From positions 97,125 through 161,124 of the forward strand of contig CAJNCW010000005.1 in assembly GCA_905221345.1 (NCBI GenBank): a stretch of 64,000 nt of DNA. The letters are read 5' to 3'. The position numbers and the translations under genes are program-made. Below, in pieces: positions 26,334 to 35,026 of the stretch. This DNA comes from a bacterium (GTDB taxonomy: Bacteria > Bacillota > Bacilli > Lactobacillales > Streptococcaceae). The notes beneath the pieces are model-generated. The model made no database searches and had not been told where the DNA came from. It saw only the letters and a list, made by a program, of their open reading frames with translations. Each line of letters opens with the position of its first letter. Position 1 is the stretch's first letter.

Positions 26334-26990
26334 TTATAACTTTTTAGCAGAGGTTCGAGCAATCTCCTCTACTTGGATACCTTGCGCTTCAAATTTCTCC
26401 TTCAGAGAAGTCAAATCACTTGTTCCATCAATTTGAACCTCAATCACGACCTTGCCGTCCTTACGCGGAATATTAACCGTGTGAGAAATATTTAGATTTT
26501 CCTCAACGATTAAGGTTACAATCTTGCCTAAAACACCAACTTCATTTTCCGTAATAAAACGAACACGAATTCCTTCCTCGCCGTAGCCAGCAATTTCTAG
26601 AAAAGCCTGGAAAACATCACGATCTGTAATCACACCATAAACCTGTTGGTTGTCCACAACTGGAAGAATACCGATCTTATTCTTCAACATGAGATAGGTC
26701 GCATCTTCTAGGCTAGCATAACCTGACACAGTGATGACATCCCGAATCATCACATCTTTGACTTTAGTCTTATTGAGAAGATAATTCATCTCATAGATAG
26801 AGAGGCTGGTTGCTTTAGATGGGCTGGCTTCCGCAATGGTTCCTTCTGTTACCAGACCAACTAATTGGTCATTTTCGATAACAGGTAAACGGTGCAAACC
26901 TTGCTCGCGCATCAAATCTGCTGCATGTGCTACAGTTGTATCTGGACTGATATAAACTACCTTGCGGGTCATAAAATCTTTAACTGCCAT
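26334..26990 (-). CDS. acuB: CBS-pair and ACT-domain protein (AcuB-like)
   Basis: A 218-aa cytoplasmic protein. Two CBS motifs (residues ~1-60 and ~75-130, starting VKDFMTRKVVYISPDTT and VKDVMIRDVITV) typically bind adenine nucleotides. The C-terminal ACT domain (~138-205, RVRFITENEVGVLGKIVTLI) usually binds amino acids. AcuB-like proteins are thought to sense metabolites; the ligand here is unknown. It is monocistronic, between the NCS1 operon and prfB. Confidence 0.8.
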   Translation of the reverse strand: MAVKDFMTRKVVYISPDTTVAHAADLMREQGLHRLPVIENDQLVGLVTEGTIAEASPSKATSLSIYEMNYLLNKTKVKDVMIRDVITVSGYASLEDATYLMLKNKIGILPVVDNQQVYGVITDRDVFQAFLEIAGYGEEGIRVRFITENEVGVLGKIVTLIVEENLNISHTVNIPRKDGKVVIEVQIDGTSDLTSLKEKFEAQGIQVEEIARTSAKKL

Positions 26991-27095
26991 GAGACTTCTC
27001 CTTCTTTATTGCTACTATAATTATACACTTTCTTACAAAAACTATCAAACGCTTTCATCTCTTTTTCAAGATTTTGTAACATTCAATAACAAAAA

Positions 27096-27119
27096 AAGAG
27101 AGAAACAGCCTTCTCTCTT
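27096..27119 (-). terminator. Terminator of the licCA-like/NCS1 operon
   Basis: AAGAGAGAA/TTCTCTCTT (27096-27104 and 27111-27119) with a run of seven T on the minus strand follows the last transporter gene. Confidence 0.85.
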
Positions 27120-27123
27120 AAAC

Positions 27124-28551
27124 TTAAATCGTAACGGAGTCTCTATCCTTAAGCATATAGCGTTTTAACGGAGTTAAGCTAGCTAGCCAGTACAATAGAC
27201 CTCCAAAAATTGCAGTAAAGCCACTACCAGTTGTAAGCAGGAACACAGGACTCTGGATATGCTTTGTTATAGGATTGTAAACAAATAGTACTGCAACTAA
27301 CAAGGAAATGATTACACAAGATAATCCCACCAGGTTAAAGCCATTTGTAAACTCATAGGCGTCATGCCCTTCAAGGAAATAGGCTGAATGCAAATCAAGT
27401 TTTCGTTTTCTTAAGATAAAGTAGTCAACAACGATCATTCCGATAATGGGTCCTTGAATATAAGCAGCCAGCGAGATGAAGGAACCAAAGTATTCATCCA
27501 CTCCTCCCCAAATCGTAAGTAGGCTCACATAAACCATCGCAATCCAAACCATTAGTTTATAGCTTACTTTGGGCATCCCACTTTTTACAATCATACAGTT
27601 CACGTACGATCCTGTACCCTGGGTTCCAATATTAGCAAAAGCTACCAGTAGTAAACTTAAAAGGGCAAAGGCAGGAGTACTCAACGTTGAAAGCATCGTC
27701 GTTGGGTCACTTTCATAAACACCTGTTTTGACAAACATGGCTAGAGCCATGACTCCACCTGTCGCAGCAAAGAATGGCGCAACAACCCCGTATGACAAGG
27801 ATGTAGCCCAATAGCCACTACGTTCTGATTTTGCCAAACGTGGTAAGACAAATGCTTGTGTAGACCAAGAAAAGGCTACGGCCACATTTCCTTCCCCTGA
27901 CATCATAAAACGTTCAATCGGTGTCAAATTTTCTTGGATGGCAGGTTGGACATTCATAATATCCCTAATCGGAACCGCAACAAAACAGATTCCAACGATG
28001 ATTAGCCCAACAAATAACAAGGCAACCACCAGGAAGCGATTAGTGCCTTTAATCACCTCTGGGCCCCCAAGAGCAATCAGCGTTCCAAGGAGAACACAGA
28101 GGGTACCTAGAATCGGTGCCCATACTCCCTTGTCTAAACCAAGCCCAAAATTATTTGCCAAATGAATCATGGAGCTGGCAAAAAGATTGGCGGTAACGGC
28201 GTACCAACCAAAATTTGCCAGACTAATCACGGTTGATAGAACGGCCACCCCTTTTCTACCTAGAACGGCTCTCAACCAAATCCATAAATCAATTCCATAT
28301 TTAACCGCAAACAAGATTGGGAGACATTCGATAAAAACCCAGATAATGTTGAAACTAAAAATATTAATCAACATTTGATTAAAGGTCAAATATTGAGCCA
28401 CATAAGCTCCTTGGGTATAACACCAAGTTGCGATGGCAAAACCACTTGTCGATAAGAAGAGATCCCAGAAAGAATACTGACGATCCTTGTTGGTCATGGG
28501 AACGATTCCCGTTATGGTCTCCTGTTGAATGAAGTCATTCATCTTGGACAT
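27124..28551 (-). CDS. NCS1-family transporter, copy A
   Basis: A 475-aa membrane protein with about twelve hydrophobic segments. It belongs to the NCS1 nucleobase/cation symporter family (cytosine, purine, hydantoin, thiamine-precursor and related permeases); DLWIWLRAVLG near residue 90 and the GPIIGMIVVDYFILRKRKLD segment near 360 are typical. It is about 93-94% identical by eye to copy B at 28684. Differences are scattered, mostly conservative, and include GTNRF versus WTNRF near 190. It is the last gene of the operon. Its ribosome-binding site (AGGAGG, 12 bases upstream) comes from the remnant of a duplicated small gene. Substrate unknown; CodB or allantoin labels would be guesses. Confidence 0.87.
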   Translation of the reverse strand: MSKMNDFIQQETITGIVPMTNKDRQYSFWDLFLSTSGFAIATWCYTQGAYVAQYLTFNQMLINIFSFNIIWVFIECLPILFAVKYGIDLWIWLRAVLGRKGVAVLSTVISLANFGWYAVTANLFASSMIHLANNFGLGLDKGVWAPILGTLCVLLGTLIALGGPEVIKGTNRFLVVALLFVGLIIVGICFVAVPIRDIMNVQPAIQENLTPIERFMMSGEGNVAVAFSWSTQAFVLPRLAKSERSGYWATSLSYGVVAPFFAATGGVMALAMFVKTGVYESDPTTMLSTLSTPAFALLSLLLVAFANIGTQGTGSYVNCMIVKSGMPKVSYKLMVWIAMVYVSLLTIWGGVDEYFGSFISLAAYIQGPIIGMIVVDYFILRKRKLDLHSAYFLEGHDAYEFTNGFNLVGLSCVIISLLVAVLFVYNPITKHIQSPVFLLTTGSGFTAIFGGLLYWLASLTPLKRYMLKDRDSVTI

Positions 28552-28554
28552 TTT

Positions 28555-28680
28555 ATTGAATACCTCCTGTCATGGCTAGGATAATCAGAATATGATTGAC
28601 TAGAATCATATCAATTACTTATGTAAAATTAACTTTCAAAAAAGAGGAAGCAAATAGATATAGATTAAGACTTTTATTTA
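28555..28680 (-). pseudogene. Decayed copy of the 61-aa membrane protein gene
   Basis: The minus strand upstream of copy A ends in codons for HILIILAMTGGIQ-stop, identical at the end to the intact gene at 30113 apart from one residue. Further upstream it stays alignable (for example CTTTTT-like and GAGCAAA/GAAGCAAA matches to about 28680) but carries in-frame stops. The duplication therefore included small gene plus transporter, and only the 3' end that carries the ribosome-binding site of the transporter is conserved. Confidence 0.8.
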
Positions 28681-28683
28681 TCC

Positions 28684-30111
28684 TTAAATCGTAACAGAGT
28701 CCCGATCCTTGATCATATAGCGTTTTAACGGAGTTAAGCTAGCTAACCAGTACAATAGACCACCAAAAATCGCAGTAAAGCCACTACCCGTTGTGATTAA
28801 AAAGATTGGGCTTTGAATCTGTGCTGTTACAGGGTTATAAACAAATAGTACTGCAACCAACAAGGAGATAAATACGCAAGACAAGCCAACCAAGTTAAAT
28901 CCTTTAGTAAACTCGTAAGCATCATGCCCTTCAAGGAAATAAGCTGAACGCAAATCAAGTTTTCGTTTTCTTAAGATAAAGTAATCGACAACAATCATAC
29001 CAATAATTGGCCCCTGAATATAGGCGGCTAGTGAGATAAAGGAACCGAAGTACTCTTCCACTCCTCCCCAGATTGTAAGTAGGCTCACGTATACCATGGC
29101 AATCCAAACCATTAGTTTATAGCTTACTTTGGGCATCCCGCTTTTGACAATCATACAGTTCACGTACGATCCTGTACCCTGGGTTCCAATATTAGCAAAG
29201 GCTACTAGTAGTAGACTTAAGAGGGCAAAGGCTGGGGTACTTAGAGTTGATAGCATGGTTGTTGGATCACTTTCATAAACACCTGTTTTGACAAACATGG
29301 CTAGAGCCATGACTCCACCTGTCGCAACGAAGAATGGAGCCACAACTCCGTATGATAAGGCTGTAGCCCAATAGCCAATACGTTCTGATTTTGCCAAACG
29401 CGGTAAAACCAATGCTTGTGTAGACCAAGAGAAGGCAAAAGCAACATTGCCTTCCCCAGAGAGCATGAAGCGTTCTAATGGCGTCAAATCTCCTTGGGTA
29501 GCCGGTTGAATGTTCATAATGTCAGTGATAGGCACGGCTACAAAGCAGATTCCAACGATAATGAGACCGACAATCAACAAGGCGATAACCAAGAAGCGAT
29601 TGGTCCATTTAATCACTTCTGGACCTCCAAGAGCAATCAGCGTTCCAAGAAGAACACAGAGTGTACCCAAAATCGGCGCCCACACTCCCTTGTCTAAACC
29701 AAGGCCAAAATTATTTCCCAAATGAATCATAGAGCTAGCAAAAAGATTGGCCGCAACGGCATACCAGCCAAAGTTAGCTAAGCTAATAATGGTTGATAGC
29801 AAGGCTACGCCTTTTTTTCCGAGGACAGCTCTCAACCAAATCCACAAATCAATTCCATATTTAACGGCAAACAAAATAGGGAGACATTCAATAAAGACCC
29901 AGATAATGTTAAAGCTAAAAATATTTATCAACATTTGATTAAAAGTCAAATATTGAGCCACATAAGCTCCTTGAGTATAACACCAAGTTGCGATGGCAAA
30001 ACCACTTGTTGATAGGAAGAGATCCCAGAAAGAATACTGACGATCCTTGTTGGTCATGGGAACAATACCCGTTATTGTCTCCTGTTGAATAAAGTCATTC
30101 ATCTTGGACAT
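28684..30111 (-). CDS. NCS1-family transporter, copy B
   Basis: The 475-aa paralogue of copy A, with the same start (MSKMNDFIQQETITGIVPMT) and end. It lies one base after the 61-aa membrane protein gene, whose last codons contain its AGGAGG ribosome-binding site, so the two are translationally coupled. Because the fusion gene, small gene and transporter are tightly packed, copy B is probably the original member of the operon and copy A the duplicate. It would import a nitrogenous small molecule by cation symport at the cytoplasmic membrane. Confidence 0.87.
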   Translation of the reverse strand: MSKMNDFIQQETITGIVPMTNKDRQYSFWDLFLSTSGFAIATWCYTQGAYVAQYLTFNQMLINIFSFNIIWVFIECLPILFAVKYGIDLWIWLRAVLGKKGVALLSTIISLANFGWYAVAANLFASSMIHLGNNFGLGLDKGVWAPILGTLCVLLGTLIALGGPEVIKWTNRFLVIALLIVGLIIVGICFVAVPITDIMNIQPATQGDLTPLERFMLSGEGNVAFAFSWSTQALVLPRLAKSERIGYWATALSYGVVAPFFVATGGVMALAMFVKTGVYESDPTTMLSTLSTPAFALLSLLLVAFANIGTQGTGSYVNCMIVKSGMPKVSYKLMVWIAMVYVSLLTIWGGVEEYFGSFISLAAYIQGPIIGMIVVDYFILRKRKLDLRSAYFLEGHDAYEFTKGFNLVGLSCVFISLLVAVLFVYNPVTAQIQSPIFLITTGSGFTAIFGGLLYWLASLTPLKRYMIKDRDSVTI

Positions 30112-30112
30112 T

Positions 30113-30298
30113 TTATTGAATACCTCCTGTCATGGCTAGGATAATCAGGATAAGGTTAATTAGAACCAAGCCAATGACTATAATAAAATCACTTTTTAGA
30201 AATGGCTGAGCAAACACATAGTTTGGTGATTCCATTTCTTCTAACCTTCTTTTCGTTTCATTTGCTATTAATTCTTCAATTTCAGATGTCGGCTTCAT
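30113..30298 (-). CDS. 61-aa single-span membrane protein
   Basis: I do not recognise a family. Residues 1-35 are polar and Glu/Lys-rich (EIEELIANETKRRLEEM) and probably form a cytoplasmic helix. Residues ~37-57 (FIIVIGLVLINLILIILAM) are one membrane span. The gene starts one base after the fusion gene's stop, with GGAGGAG overlapping its end, and it stops one base before transporter B. This tight coupling and its co-duplication with the transporter suggest an accessory subunit of the permease. Its duplicate has decayed. Confidence 0.75.
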   Translation of the reverse strand: MKPTSEIEELIANETKRRLEEMESPNYVFAQPFLKSDFIIVIGLVLINLILIILAMTGGIQ

Positions 30299-30299
30299 C

Positions 30300-32078
30300 T
30301 CAATTCTCCTCCAAATACAAATCTAATGCGAGTTTTCCATACTGTTTGGTATAACGATACCAGATGTAGAGAAATTCACCTACTGGTTTTCCAACGCTTT
30401 CTTGGAACAGGGCCCACAAAAACCAATAATATGAAGTTACTGATACATAGGCAAAATAGTGACGTTTGGTGCTCTTATCTGGAACTTCTTGTAAATAGAT
30501 TTCAAGTACCTTTTCAGCTTCTTCCACTGTATAATTTGAACACCCAATAAAGGTTCCTAAATCTCCTGCTGGATCTCCCATACCAGAATATTCCCAATCA
30601 ATCAAGCTCATTTCGCCAGCTTCGTTCAACAAAAAATTTGGACTATAAGAATCTCCGTGGCAGAGAACCTTTTTCGTCTGCTCTTCTTGTAGAAACTTTT
30701 CGAGGACTGAGACATTCTTATCCAACTCTTCAAGCCCATCAAATTCAAAACGATTGCTGGCTTTTAGTTTTTGTCTAAAATCATCAATTCCCTCAAATTG
30801 ATTAAAGGAATGATCTGTTTTTTCTCCAGATTGGTGCAAACGTCTCAAGAGCTCCATTGCTTTTGCTACATCATCCCAATTATCATAATCTAGTTGCTTG
30901 GCATTAGGGATAAATTCTGAAATTTTCCAGCCCTCATCCTTGTTCATGGCAACAAAAGTGCGGTCAATCTTCAATTTTGCAGCAATTTCCATGGAAGCCG
31001 CTTCACTAGCACGATCGATATAATTCTCCGTTCCTCTACCTGGATGACGGTAAACATATTTCTTCCCTAGGCAGTCAAATGAAAACGAAGTGTTAGTTAG
31101 ACCATCTTTTAGAGGTTTGATATTGACAATATCTGAAGCTATACATCCTAATGTCTTACAGATATTATCAATGATTTCCGAATTAGTATTCACCAAATAG
31201 TGTTCATCAAACTGACGCAACTCATCTAGTGAATCAAACTCCTTAACAATATCTGCTGAATAATGCCGAGCTTCTAAAGGAAGCTCCTTGACGTGACGAC
31301 TATAATAATCTTCCCAGAGCTGTTCGCGATACGGCTCATGTTTAAATTCAGTTTCCAAAATATCTACGAATTTTTCACTAAATGCACGATCAAAATAAAC
31401 GTGCCCCACCATAGCCCAAGTATTCGTCCCACCGATTTGAATATCGATAATCGTGTGATTGGAATCTTCCTTAGAGCAGTATTCGTCTGTGTCCCCTTCT
31501 GCAAATATTGTAGAATAGTAACCTCTGTAAATGTATCGTTCAAACGGATTTTCTACAAAATAATTATCCGAAGAGCAGATATACGTATTAGAAAGTTGAT
31601 CTCTGACTAGCATGAGAGAAGAACAGTTGTTGTACTTGTAGTAATCATTATTCACAACGATTTTAACGCCAAACTTTTCTGCCAGATAGAACATTTTTTC
31701 TTGTAGGTATCCCACAATAACTGTAATGTCCTCTATCCCAGCTTCTTGCAATTGCTTGATTTCTCTCTCAATCAAACGCTCACCTTTAACTTGAAGCAAT
31801 CCTTTAGGTAGCTCATAAGACAAAGGAGCAAAGCGGCTACTCATACCTGCAGCCATGATAATGGCATTCTTCACCTGATACGGAGCCAAAGCCTCCTCAC
31901 CTAAGTCAGTTAAGTGATTTTCCTCACTGATCCACTTCTCTTCTTTACATTCCTTGAGAAGATTATTTACCGTCCCCAAAGCGATGTCTAGCTGTTCAGC
32001 CAATTGTCTCTGCGTAAAGTTTTCGTCTTTGTGAGCCAACAAAAAACGTAAAAGTTTAAATTGTTTTTCTGATAGCAT
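30300..32078 (-). CDS. Winged-helix + LicC-like nucleotidyltransferase + LicA-like kinase fusion
   Basis: A 592-aa cytoplasmic protein of three parts. Residues 1-60 are a winged helix (SEKQFKLLRFLLAHKDENFT, then a recognition helix near LGTVNNLLKEC). Residues ~68-290 are a sugar-1-phosphate/phosphocholine cytidylyltransferase-like domain (AIIMAAGMSSRFAPLSYELP with PKGLL after it). Residues ~310-592 are a choline-kinase/APH fold with the catalytic HGDSYSPNFLL near 472 and IDWEYSG near 491. LicA phosphorylates choline and LicC makes CDP-choline for teichoic acid decoration; the fusion could carry out both steps on a similar amino alcohol and sense its product. ATG 32078 is preferred over TTG 32099 because GAGG lies eight bases upstream. 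Confidence 0.85.
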   Translation of the reverse strand: MLSEKQFKLLRFLLAHKDENFTQRQLAEQLDIALGTVNNLLKECKEEKWISEENHLTDLGEEALAPYQVKNAIIMAAGMSSRFAPLSYELPKGLLQVKGERLIEREIKQLQEAGIEDITVIVGYLQEKMFYLAEKFGVKIVVNNDYYKYNNCSSLMLVRDQLSNTYICSSDNYFVENPFERYIYRGYYSTIFAEGDTDEYCSKEDSNHTIIDIQIGGTNTWAMVGHVYFDRAFSEKFVDILETEFKHEPYREQLWEDYYSRHVKELPLEARHYSADIVKEFDSLDELRQFDEHYLVNTNSEIIDNICKTLGCIASDIVNIKPLKDGLTNTSFSFDCLGKKYVYRHPGRGTENYIDRASEAASMEIAAKLKIDRTFVAMNKDEGWKISEFIPNAKQLDYDNWDDVAKAMELLRRLHQSGEKTDHSFNQFEGIDDFRQKLKASNRFEFDGLEELDKNVSVLEKFLQEEQTKKVLCHGDSYSPNFLLNEAGEMSLIDWEYSGMGDPAGDLGTFIGCSNYTVEEAEKVLEIYLQEVPDKSTKRHYFAYVSVTSYYWFLWALFQESVGKPVGEFLYIWYRYTKQYGKLALDLYLEEN

Positions 32079-32115
32079 ATCCTTAGCCTCTTTGTTCAAT
32101 ATTTTTGTTTATTTA

Positions 32116-32144
32116 ATTATATGATGAACACGTGCTTTTGTCAA
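32116..32144 (-). promoter_or_regulatory. Consensus promoter of the fusion/NCS1 operon
   Basis: TTGACA (32139-32144) and TATAAT (32116-32121) are separated by exactly 17 bp, a perfect vegetative promoter. The start point would be near 32109, 31 bp before ATG 32078. The fusion protein's own winged helix could bind here, but no palindrome is obvious. Confidence 0.85.
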
Positions 32145-32247
32145 GTTAGATTCTATATTAAGAAAACGGATGCTCAAATCAGGCCCATCAAAATAGTAAG
32201 CAAACGAAAAAAGAACCCCAAATTTGGAGCTCTTCAAATTCATATGC

Positions 32248-32597
32248 CAACTAAAACAATCCACTGGATTTGACGATTGCGTTCGCAATCTCCGTCCACA
32301 ACCTAAACTAGTCTCCCAGACCATATGAAGATTGCTTATGCAATCCCTATCTGCCAACTAAAACAATCCACTGGATTGGGTGATTGCTTGCGCAATCTCC
32401 ATCTGCAACCTAAACTAGTCTCCCAGACTATATGAAAATTGCTTCCGCAACTCTCATCCACCGACTAAAACAATCCACTGGATCTGATGATTGCTACGCA
32501 ATCTCTATCTGCCGACTAAAAAGGTCCCCCGGACTATAGGGGAATTGCTGCGCAACTCTCATCCACCGACTAAAACAATCCACTGGATTGTTTTAGC
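32248..32597. repeat. Array of alternating ~53-bp hairpin repeats
   Basis: Most of the 493-bp gap between the fusion operon and livF is a tandem array with a ~106-bp period. A-type halves carry AATCCACTGGATT and GATTGC-n3/4-GCAATC hairpins (about 32248, 32355, 32461 and a partial at 32567). B-type halves carry AGTCT-CCC-AGACT and ATTGC-GCAAT hairpins (about 32300, 32406 and 32513). The last A hairpin is the livF terminator. No convincing ORF runs through it. The rest of the gap (32100-32247) holds the operon promoter and no other element I can name. Confidence 0.85.
32572..32594 (-). terminator. liv operon terminator
   Basis: AAAACAATCCA/TGGATTGTTTT (32572-32582 and 32584-32594) overlaps the livF stop codon and ends in TTTTAG on the minus strand. 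It is the terminal member of the hairpin array. Confidence 0.8.
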
Positions 32598-33303
32598 CAC
32601 CTAGATATGCTTTTCTGACTTCATCTGATGCTGCGAGTTCTTTTCCTGTTCCTGATAGGACAATCTTACCTGTTTCAAGCACATAACCTCGGTCAGAAAT
32701 AGCAAGGGCCTTGTTAGCGTTCTGTTCAATTAGGAGAACCGTTGTTCCTTGCTTCTGAATATCTTGAATGATATCAAAAATTTCTTGGATAAAGATAGGA
32801 GCAAGTCCCATTGATGGCTCGTCCAAGAGAAGAAGCTTAGGCGTAGACATGAGAGCGCGTCCCATAGCCAGCATCTGCTGTTCACCACCTGAAAGGGTCG
32901 CCGCATCTTGGTTTTTGCGTTCTTCAAGACGTGGGAAGCGTGAGAAAACTTTTTTCAAGTTAGCTTGATTTTCTTCACGATTTTTCTTCAAGAAAGCTCC
33001 CATTTCTAGATTTTCCATAACAGTCAAGCCTGGGAAAACATGGCGTCCCTCAGGAACTTGTGAAAGGCCACCTGCCACGATTTTTTGCGCTGGCATCTTT
33101 TGAATTTCTTTTCCTAAAAACTGAATTTTACCAGCACTTGGACGAACCAAACCTGAAAGGGTGCGAAGAATGGTTGTTTTACCAGCGCCATTGGCACCAA
33201 TCAAGGAAACAACTTCACCTTCATTAACCTCGAAACTTACATCACGAACTGCTTGGATCATACCGTAATGTACAGATAGGTTTTCAACTTTTAACATAGA
33301 CAT
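32593..33303 (-). CDS. livF: Branched-chain amino-acid ABC transporter ATPase LivF
   Basis: A 236-aa ABC ATPase. Walker A GANGAGKTT is near residue 36, the LivF-type Q-loop region VPEGRHVFPGLTV near 86, signature LSGGEQQM near 138 and Walker B LLLDEPSMGLAP near 158. With LivG it powers uptake of Leu, Ile and Val by LivHM. Its start overlaps the livG stop by one base. It is the last gene of livJHMGF. Confidence 0.95.
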   Translation of the reverse strand: MSMLKVENLSVHYGMIQAVRDVSFEVNEGEVVSLIGANGAGKTTILRTLSGLVRPSAGKIQFLGKEIQKMPAQKIVAGGLSQVPEGRHVFPGLTVMENLEMGAFLKKNREENQANLKKVFSRFPRLEERKNQDAATLSGGEQQMLAMGRALMSTPKLLLLDEPSMGLAPIFIQEIFDIIQDIQKQGTTVLLIEQNANKALAISDRGYVLETGKIVLSGTGKELAASDEVRKAYLGG

Positions 33304-34067
33304 TAGGCTTCACCTCCTAGATAAGCTTCGATAACACGTTTGTTGTTCTTGATCTCATCCGGAGTCCCATGAGCAATCAACCGACCATATTCAAGAACAT
33401 AGATACGTTCAGTGACTTCCATAACCAAATTCATGTCGTGTTCGATGAGCATGATGGTAATTTTAAATTCGTCTTTGATACGACGAATCAATTCTGTCAA
33501 TTCAGCTGTTTCTTGTGGATTCATCCCAGCTGCAGGCTCATCCAAAAAGAGGATTTTAGGTTCAGTTGCCAGAGCACGAACGATTTCTAATCGACGTTGT
33601 TGACCATAGGCCAGATTCTTAGCCAGAGTATCTGCGTCACCATCCAAATCAAAAATCTTCAGCAAGTCCAAAGCTTTGCTTTTTAATTCTTCCTCATTCT
33701 TATAAAAAGCTGGCAGACGTAGAAAGCTCGCAAGGACATGCTGTTTATGATGATTGCTAAATGCAATCAAAACATTTTCCAAAACTGTCAAGTCCTTGAA
33801 CAAACGAATATTTTGGAAAGTACGACTGAGTCCAAGTGAAGCAATCTTATAAGGATTTTTCCCATTTAGGAGGTGACCATCTAGTGTCACCGTACCTTCA
33901 CTTGGTTCATAAACACCCGTCAAGAGATTGAAAAGAGTTGTTTTACCAGCCCCGTTTGGTCCAATCAAACCAACCAATTCTCCCTCGTTCAATTCAAGAG
34001 TGACATCTCCAACAGCTGTTAGACCGCCAAAATGTTTGGTTAACTGTTTAACTTCAAGTAATGCCAT
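33303..34067 (-). CDS. livG: Branched-chain amino-acid ABC transporter ATPase LivG
   Basis: A 254-aa ABC ATPase. It has Walker A GPNGAGKTTLFN near residue 36, RTFQNIRLFKDLTVLENV near 84 (the LivG Q-loop), LAYGQQRRLEI as the variant signature typical of LivG near 151, and Walker B ILFLDEPAAGMNP near 171. It overlaps livM by one base and livF by one base, showing translational coupling. Confidence 0.95.
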   Translation of the reverse strand: MALLEVKQLTKHFGGLTAVGDVTLELNEGELVGLIGPNGAGKTTLFNLLTGVYEPSEGTVTLDGHLLNGKNPYKIASLGLSRTFQNIRLFKDLTVLENVLIAFSNHHKQHVLASFLRLPAFYKNEEELKSKALDLLKIFDLDGDADTLAKNLAYGQQRRLEIVRALATEPKILFLDEPAAGMNPQETAELTELIRRIKDEFKITIMLIEHDMNLVMEVTERIYVLEYGRLIAHGTPDEIKNNKRVIEAYLGGEA

Positions 34068-35023
34068 TAGTTTTGTCCCTCCTTCTTCAATTTTTTAAAG
34101 AAACGTGATAGACTTAATTCCCATGTTCCAAGAAGTCCACCTGGTCTGAAGATCATCACCAATACAAGAGCCAAAGCGTAGATGATCATACGTACGCTAG
34201 CTACATCCTGAAGGAGCATATTTAAAATTCCTAAAACTATCGCTGAAACGATGGTACCAGTAATAGATCCAAGTCCACCAAATACAACGATAATCAACAC
34301 ATTGATAGAATTAATAAAGGTGTAATCTTTTGGGACAACAGATCCGATAAAACCAGCCTGAAGTGAACCAGCAATACTTGCTGTAATGGCTCCAAAGACA
34401 AAAGCGATAATCTTGATCTTTGTAGTGTTTACCCCAACCGATTCTGCAGCAATCTCATCCTCACGAACAGATAGAGTAGAGCGCCCAATTGGACTACGTA
34501 GGAAGTTGAGAGTTGCAATAGTTGTGATAATTACAAAAAGATAAACCATCTGCCAGTTGGTAAAGTTTGGAATACCCAAGATACCAGCAGCACCGTTGGT
34601 CAAACTTCCACCATTAATGATAAAGATACGAATGATTTCTGAAACACCTAGTGTTGCAACAGCCAGGTAGTCACCCTTCAAACGGAGTGTTGGAATCCCA
34701 ACGAGCAAAGCGACTGCACCAGAAATCAAAGCACCCAAGACCATTGCTCCAAAGAAGGCACCATAGGTTGGTGATTTTGAACCAATAATCGCTGCTGCAT
34801 AAGCCCCAATCGCCATAAAACCTGCATGACCGAGTGAGAATTGTCCTGAAAAACCGACAATTAAGTTCAAACCTACTGCAAGGATGATATTAATTCCAAT
34901 TTGTTCTAAAATTTGGACATGGAATAGATTGAGAACACCAGCAGAAACCAGTACACTAACCAATCCATAACCTGCTAACAGAAGGAATAACCAGAGAATA
35001 TTTACTTTAAGATTTGTCTTCAT
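34067..35023 (-). CDS. livM: Branched-chain amino-acid ABC transporter permease LivM
   Basis: A 318-aa integral membrane protein with about nine hydrophobic segments. GFSGQFSLGHAGFMAIGAYAA-type sequence (SGQFSLGHAGFMAIGAY) near residue 60 and GRSTLSVREDEIAAESVGV near 185 (the EAA-like coupling loop) are standard LivM landmarks. It is encoded between livH (3-bp gap) and livG (1-bp overlap). Confidence 0.95.
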   Translation of the reverse strand: MKTNLKVNILWLFLLLAGYGLVSVLVSAGVLNLFHVQILEQIGINIILAVGLNLIVGFSGQFSLGHAGFMAIGAYAAAIIGSKSPTYGAFFGAMVLGALISGAVALLVGIPTLRLKGDYLAVATLGVSEIIRIFIINGGSLTNGAAGILGIPNFTNWQMVYLFVIITTIATLNFLRSPIGRSTLSVREDEIAAESVGVNTTKIKIIAFVFGAITASIAGSLQAGFIGSVVPKDYTFINSINVLIIVVFGGLGSITGTIVSAIVLGILNMLLQDVASVRMIIYALALVLVMIFRPGGLLGTWELSLSRFFKKLKKEGQN

Positions 35024-35026
35024 TGT

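Noticed and set aside
27124..30111. Assembly artefact explaining the two near-identical NCS1 genes
   Set aside because: Differences are scattered over the full length, and the intervening DNA has decayed, as expected for a true old duplication.
32109..32357. 82-codon minus-strand frame in the hairpin array
   Set aside because: It crosses the promoter and repeat units, is unlike a protein, and has no ribosome-binding site.
32248..32597. CRISPR array
   Set aside because: The units are imperfect and contiguous; there are no unique spacers of constant length and no cas genes.
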